This document shows positions 63,681 to 64,000 of a stretch of DNA of 64,000 bases, in pieces. The stretch's first letter is position 1. The number at the start of each line of letters is the position of its first letter. Location of the stretch: assembly GCF_024666615.1 (NCBI RefSeq), contig NZ_CP088297.1, positions 2,914,001 to 2,978,000 on the forward strand. Reading direction: 5' to 3'. Under the pieces are notes generated by a model. The model made no database searches and was not told the origin of the DNA. It worked only from the letters and a program-made list of their open reading frames with translations. The position numbers and the translations under genes are program-made. This stretch comes from Aquabacterium sp. J223 (GTDB lineage Bacteria > Pseudomonadota > Gammaproteobacteria > Burkholderiales > Burkholderiaceae_C).

Positions 63681-63701
63681 TCTGCGCTGGGTTGGACGAG
63701 G

Positions 63702-64000
63702 TCAACCGCCCGCGGCGGCGAAGGACAATGGCGACTGGCGGGCGGTCACCAGCGGCCGGGCGGTGGCCGCCTCCTGACACCGCGTCAGGTCCGGTGGCGT
63801 CGAGCACCAGACCTGCTCGCCGGCGACGAAGACCCGCAGTTCGCCGGCGGCCATCGGCGCCCAGTCTTCGTTGCGGGTCAACGGCTCGGTGGCCACCAGC
63901 ACCATGCGGTCGCCGGGGCCGTTGTCGACGCCGAGGTCGAGGCTCAGCTCCTCGTCGACCAGGTGGGCGACCGGGAACGGATGCCGGCGCTGCAGCAGGT
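63702..64000 (-). CDS. Class II glutamine amidotransferase (YafJ-like), C-terminal part
   Basis: The visible part encodes about 98 residues. It runs from HPFPVAHLVDEELSLDLG through RMVLVATEPLTRNEDWAPMAAGELRVFVAGEQVW to a stop at 63702. This matches the C-terminal end of YafJ-like class II glutamine amidotransferases (HPFPxAHLxDxDL; TxPLTxNExWxxM). The catalytic N-terminal cysteine lies beyond the right end of the window. The reading frame is continuous; codon 1 of the visible part is cut. Confidence 0.75.
   Translation of the reverse strand, partial: LLQRRHPFPVAHLVDEELSLDLGVDNGPGDRMVLVATEPLTRNEDWAPMAAGELRVFVAGEQVWCSTPPDLTRCQEAATARPLVTARQSPLSFAAAGG

Overview
The window is very GC-rich (for example 45 of 60 bases are G or C at 15121-15180). 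Its gene content fits a betaproteobacterium of the order Burkholderiales: aerobic box-type benzoate catabolism, a rut pyrimidine cluster with RutR, many sensor kinases and Aer-like chemotaxis receptors. No rRNA or tRNA gene was found, so the genus cannot be named.

Layout. 1-9118: the end of a box (benzoyl-CoA) pathway operon with boxD, benzoate-CoA ligase, an alpha/beta hydrolase and a complete branched-chain-type ABC importer, probably for benzoate uptake. Three copies of an unusual 75-80 bp double-hairpin repeat sit on gene junctions here. 9140-18738: an ECF sigma/ChrR anti-sigma stress cluster with two SAM-dependent lipid methyltransferases, a flavoprotein, DUF1365, DUF1295 and other membrane proteins. 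Three promoters share an exact (TG/AA)ATCC-N16-CGTA layout. A LOV-domain (blue-light type) hybrid kinase converges on the last gene. 18866-24779: an amidohydrolase, a DUF1428 protein, a multi-PAS hybrid kinase and a B12-binding radical SAM protein.

24780-29568 is a lower-GC island (33 of 60 bases at 25021-25080). It carries a compact four-gene operon (TIR-like, RipA/SLATT-like membrane protein, DUF4062, PIN nuclease) that looks like an undescribed Thoeris-related defence system. Next to it is an IS1182-family element with a clear 4-bp target duplication. 29569-33357: creA, a divergent SDR/LysR pair, a MOSC protein, an internally deleted CaiB/BaiF CoA-transferase and a frameshifted VOC protein.

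33442-45449 is a probable RutR regulon. It holds a BMP-type nucleoside-like ABC importer operon, rutR, rutABCDF (no rutE or rutG) and a 2-oxoglutarate dioxygenase. RutR-type palindromes lie upstream of both the transporter operon and rutA. 45463-48971: a LysR regulator and two MFS exporters. 49129-62356 is packed with signal transduction: an Aer-like receptor, GAF protein, hybrid kinases, YfiR, a TonB-dependent receptor, and a kinase-KaiC-response regulator operon. 62387-64000: PPK2, a small gene behind a near-consensus LexA box, and part of a class II glutamine amidotransferase.

At least six genes carry single-base frameshifts, nearly all in runs of 5-6 C or G. This pattern points to homopolymer miscalls in a long-read assembly more than to six independent pseudogenes.
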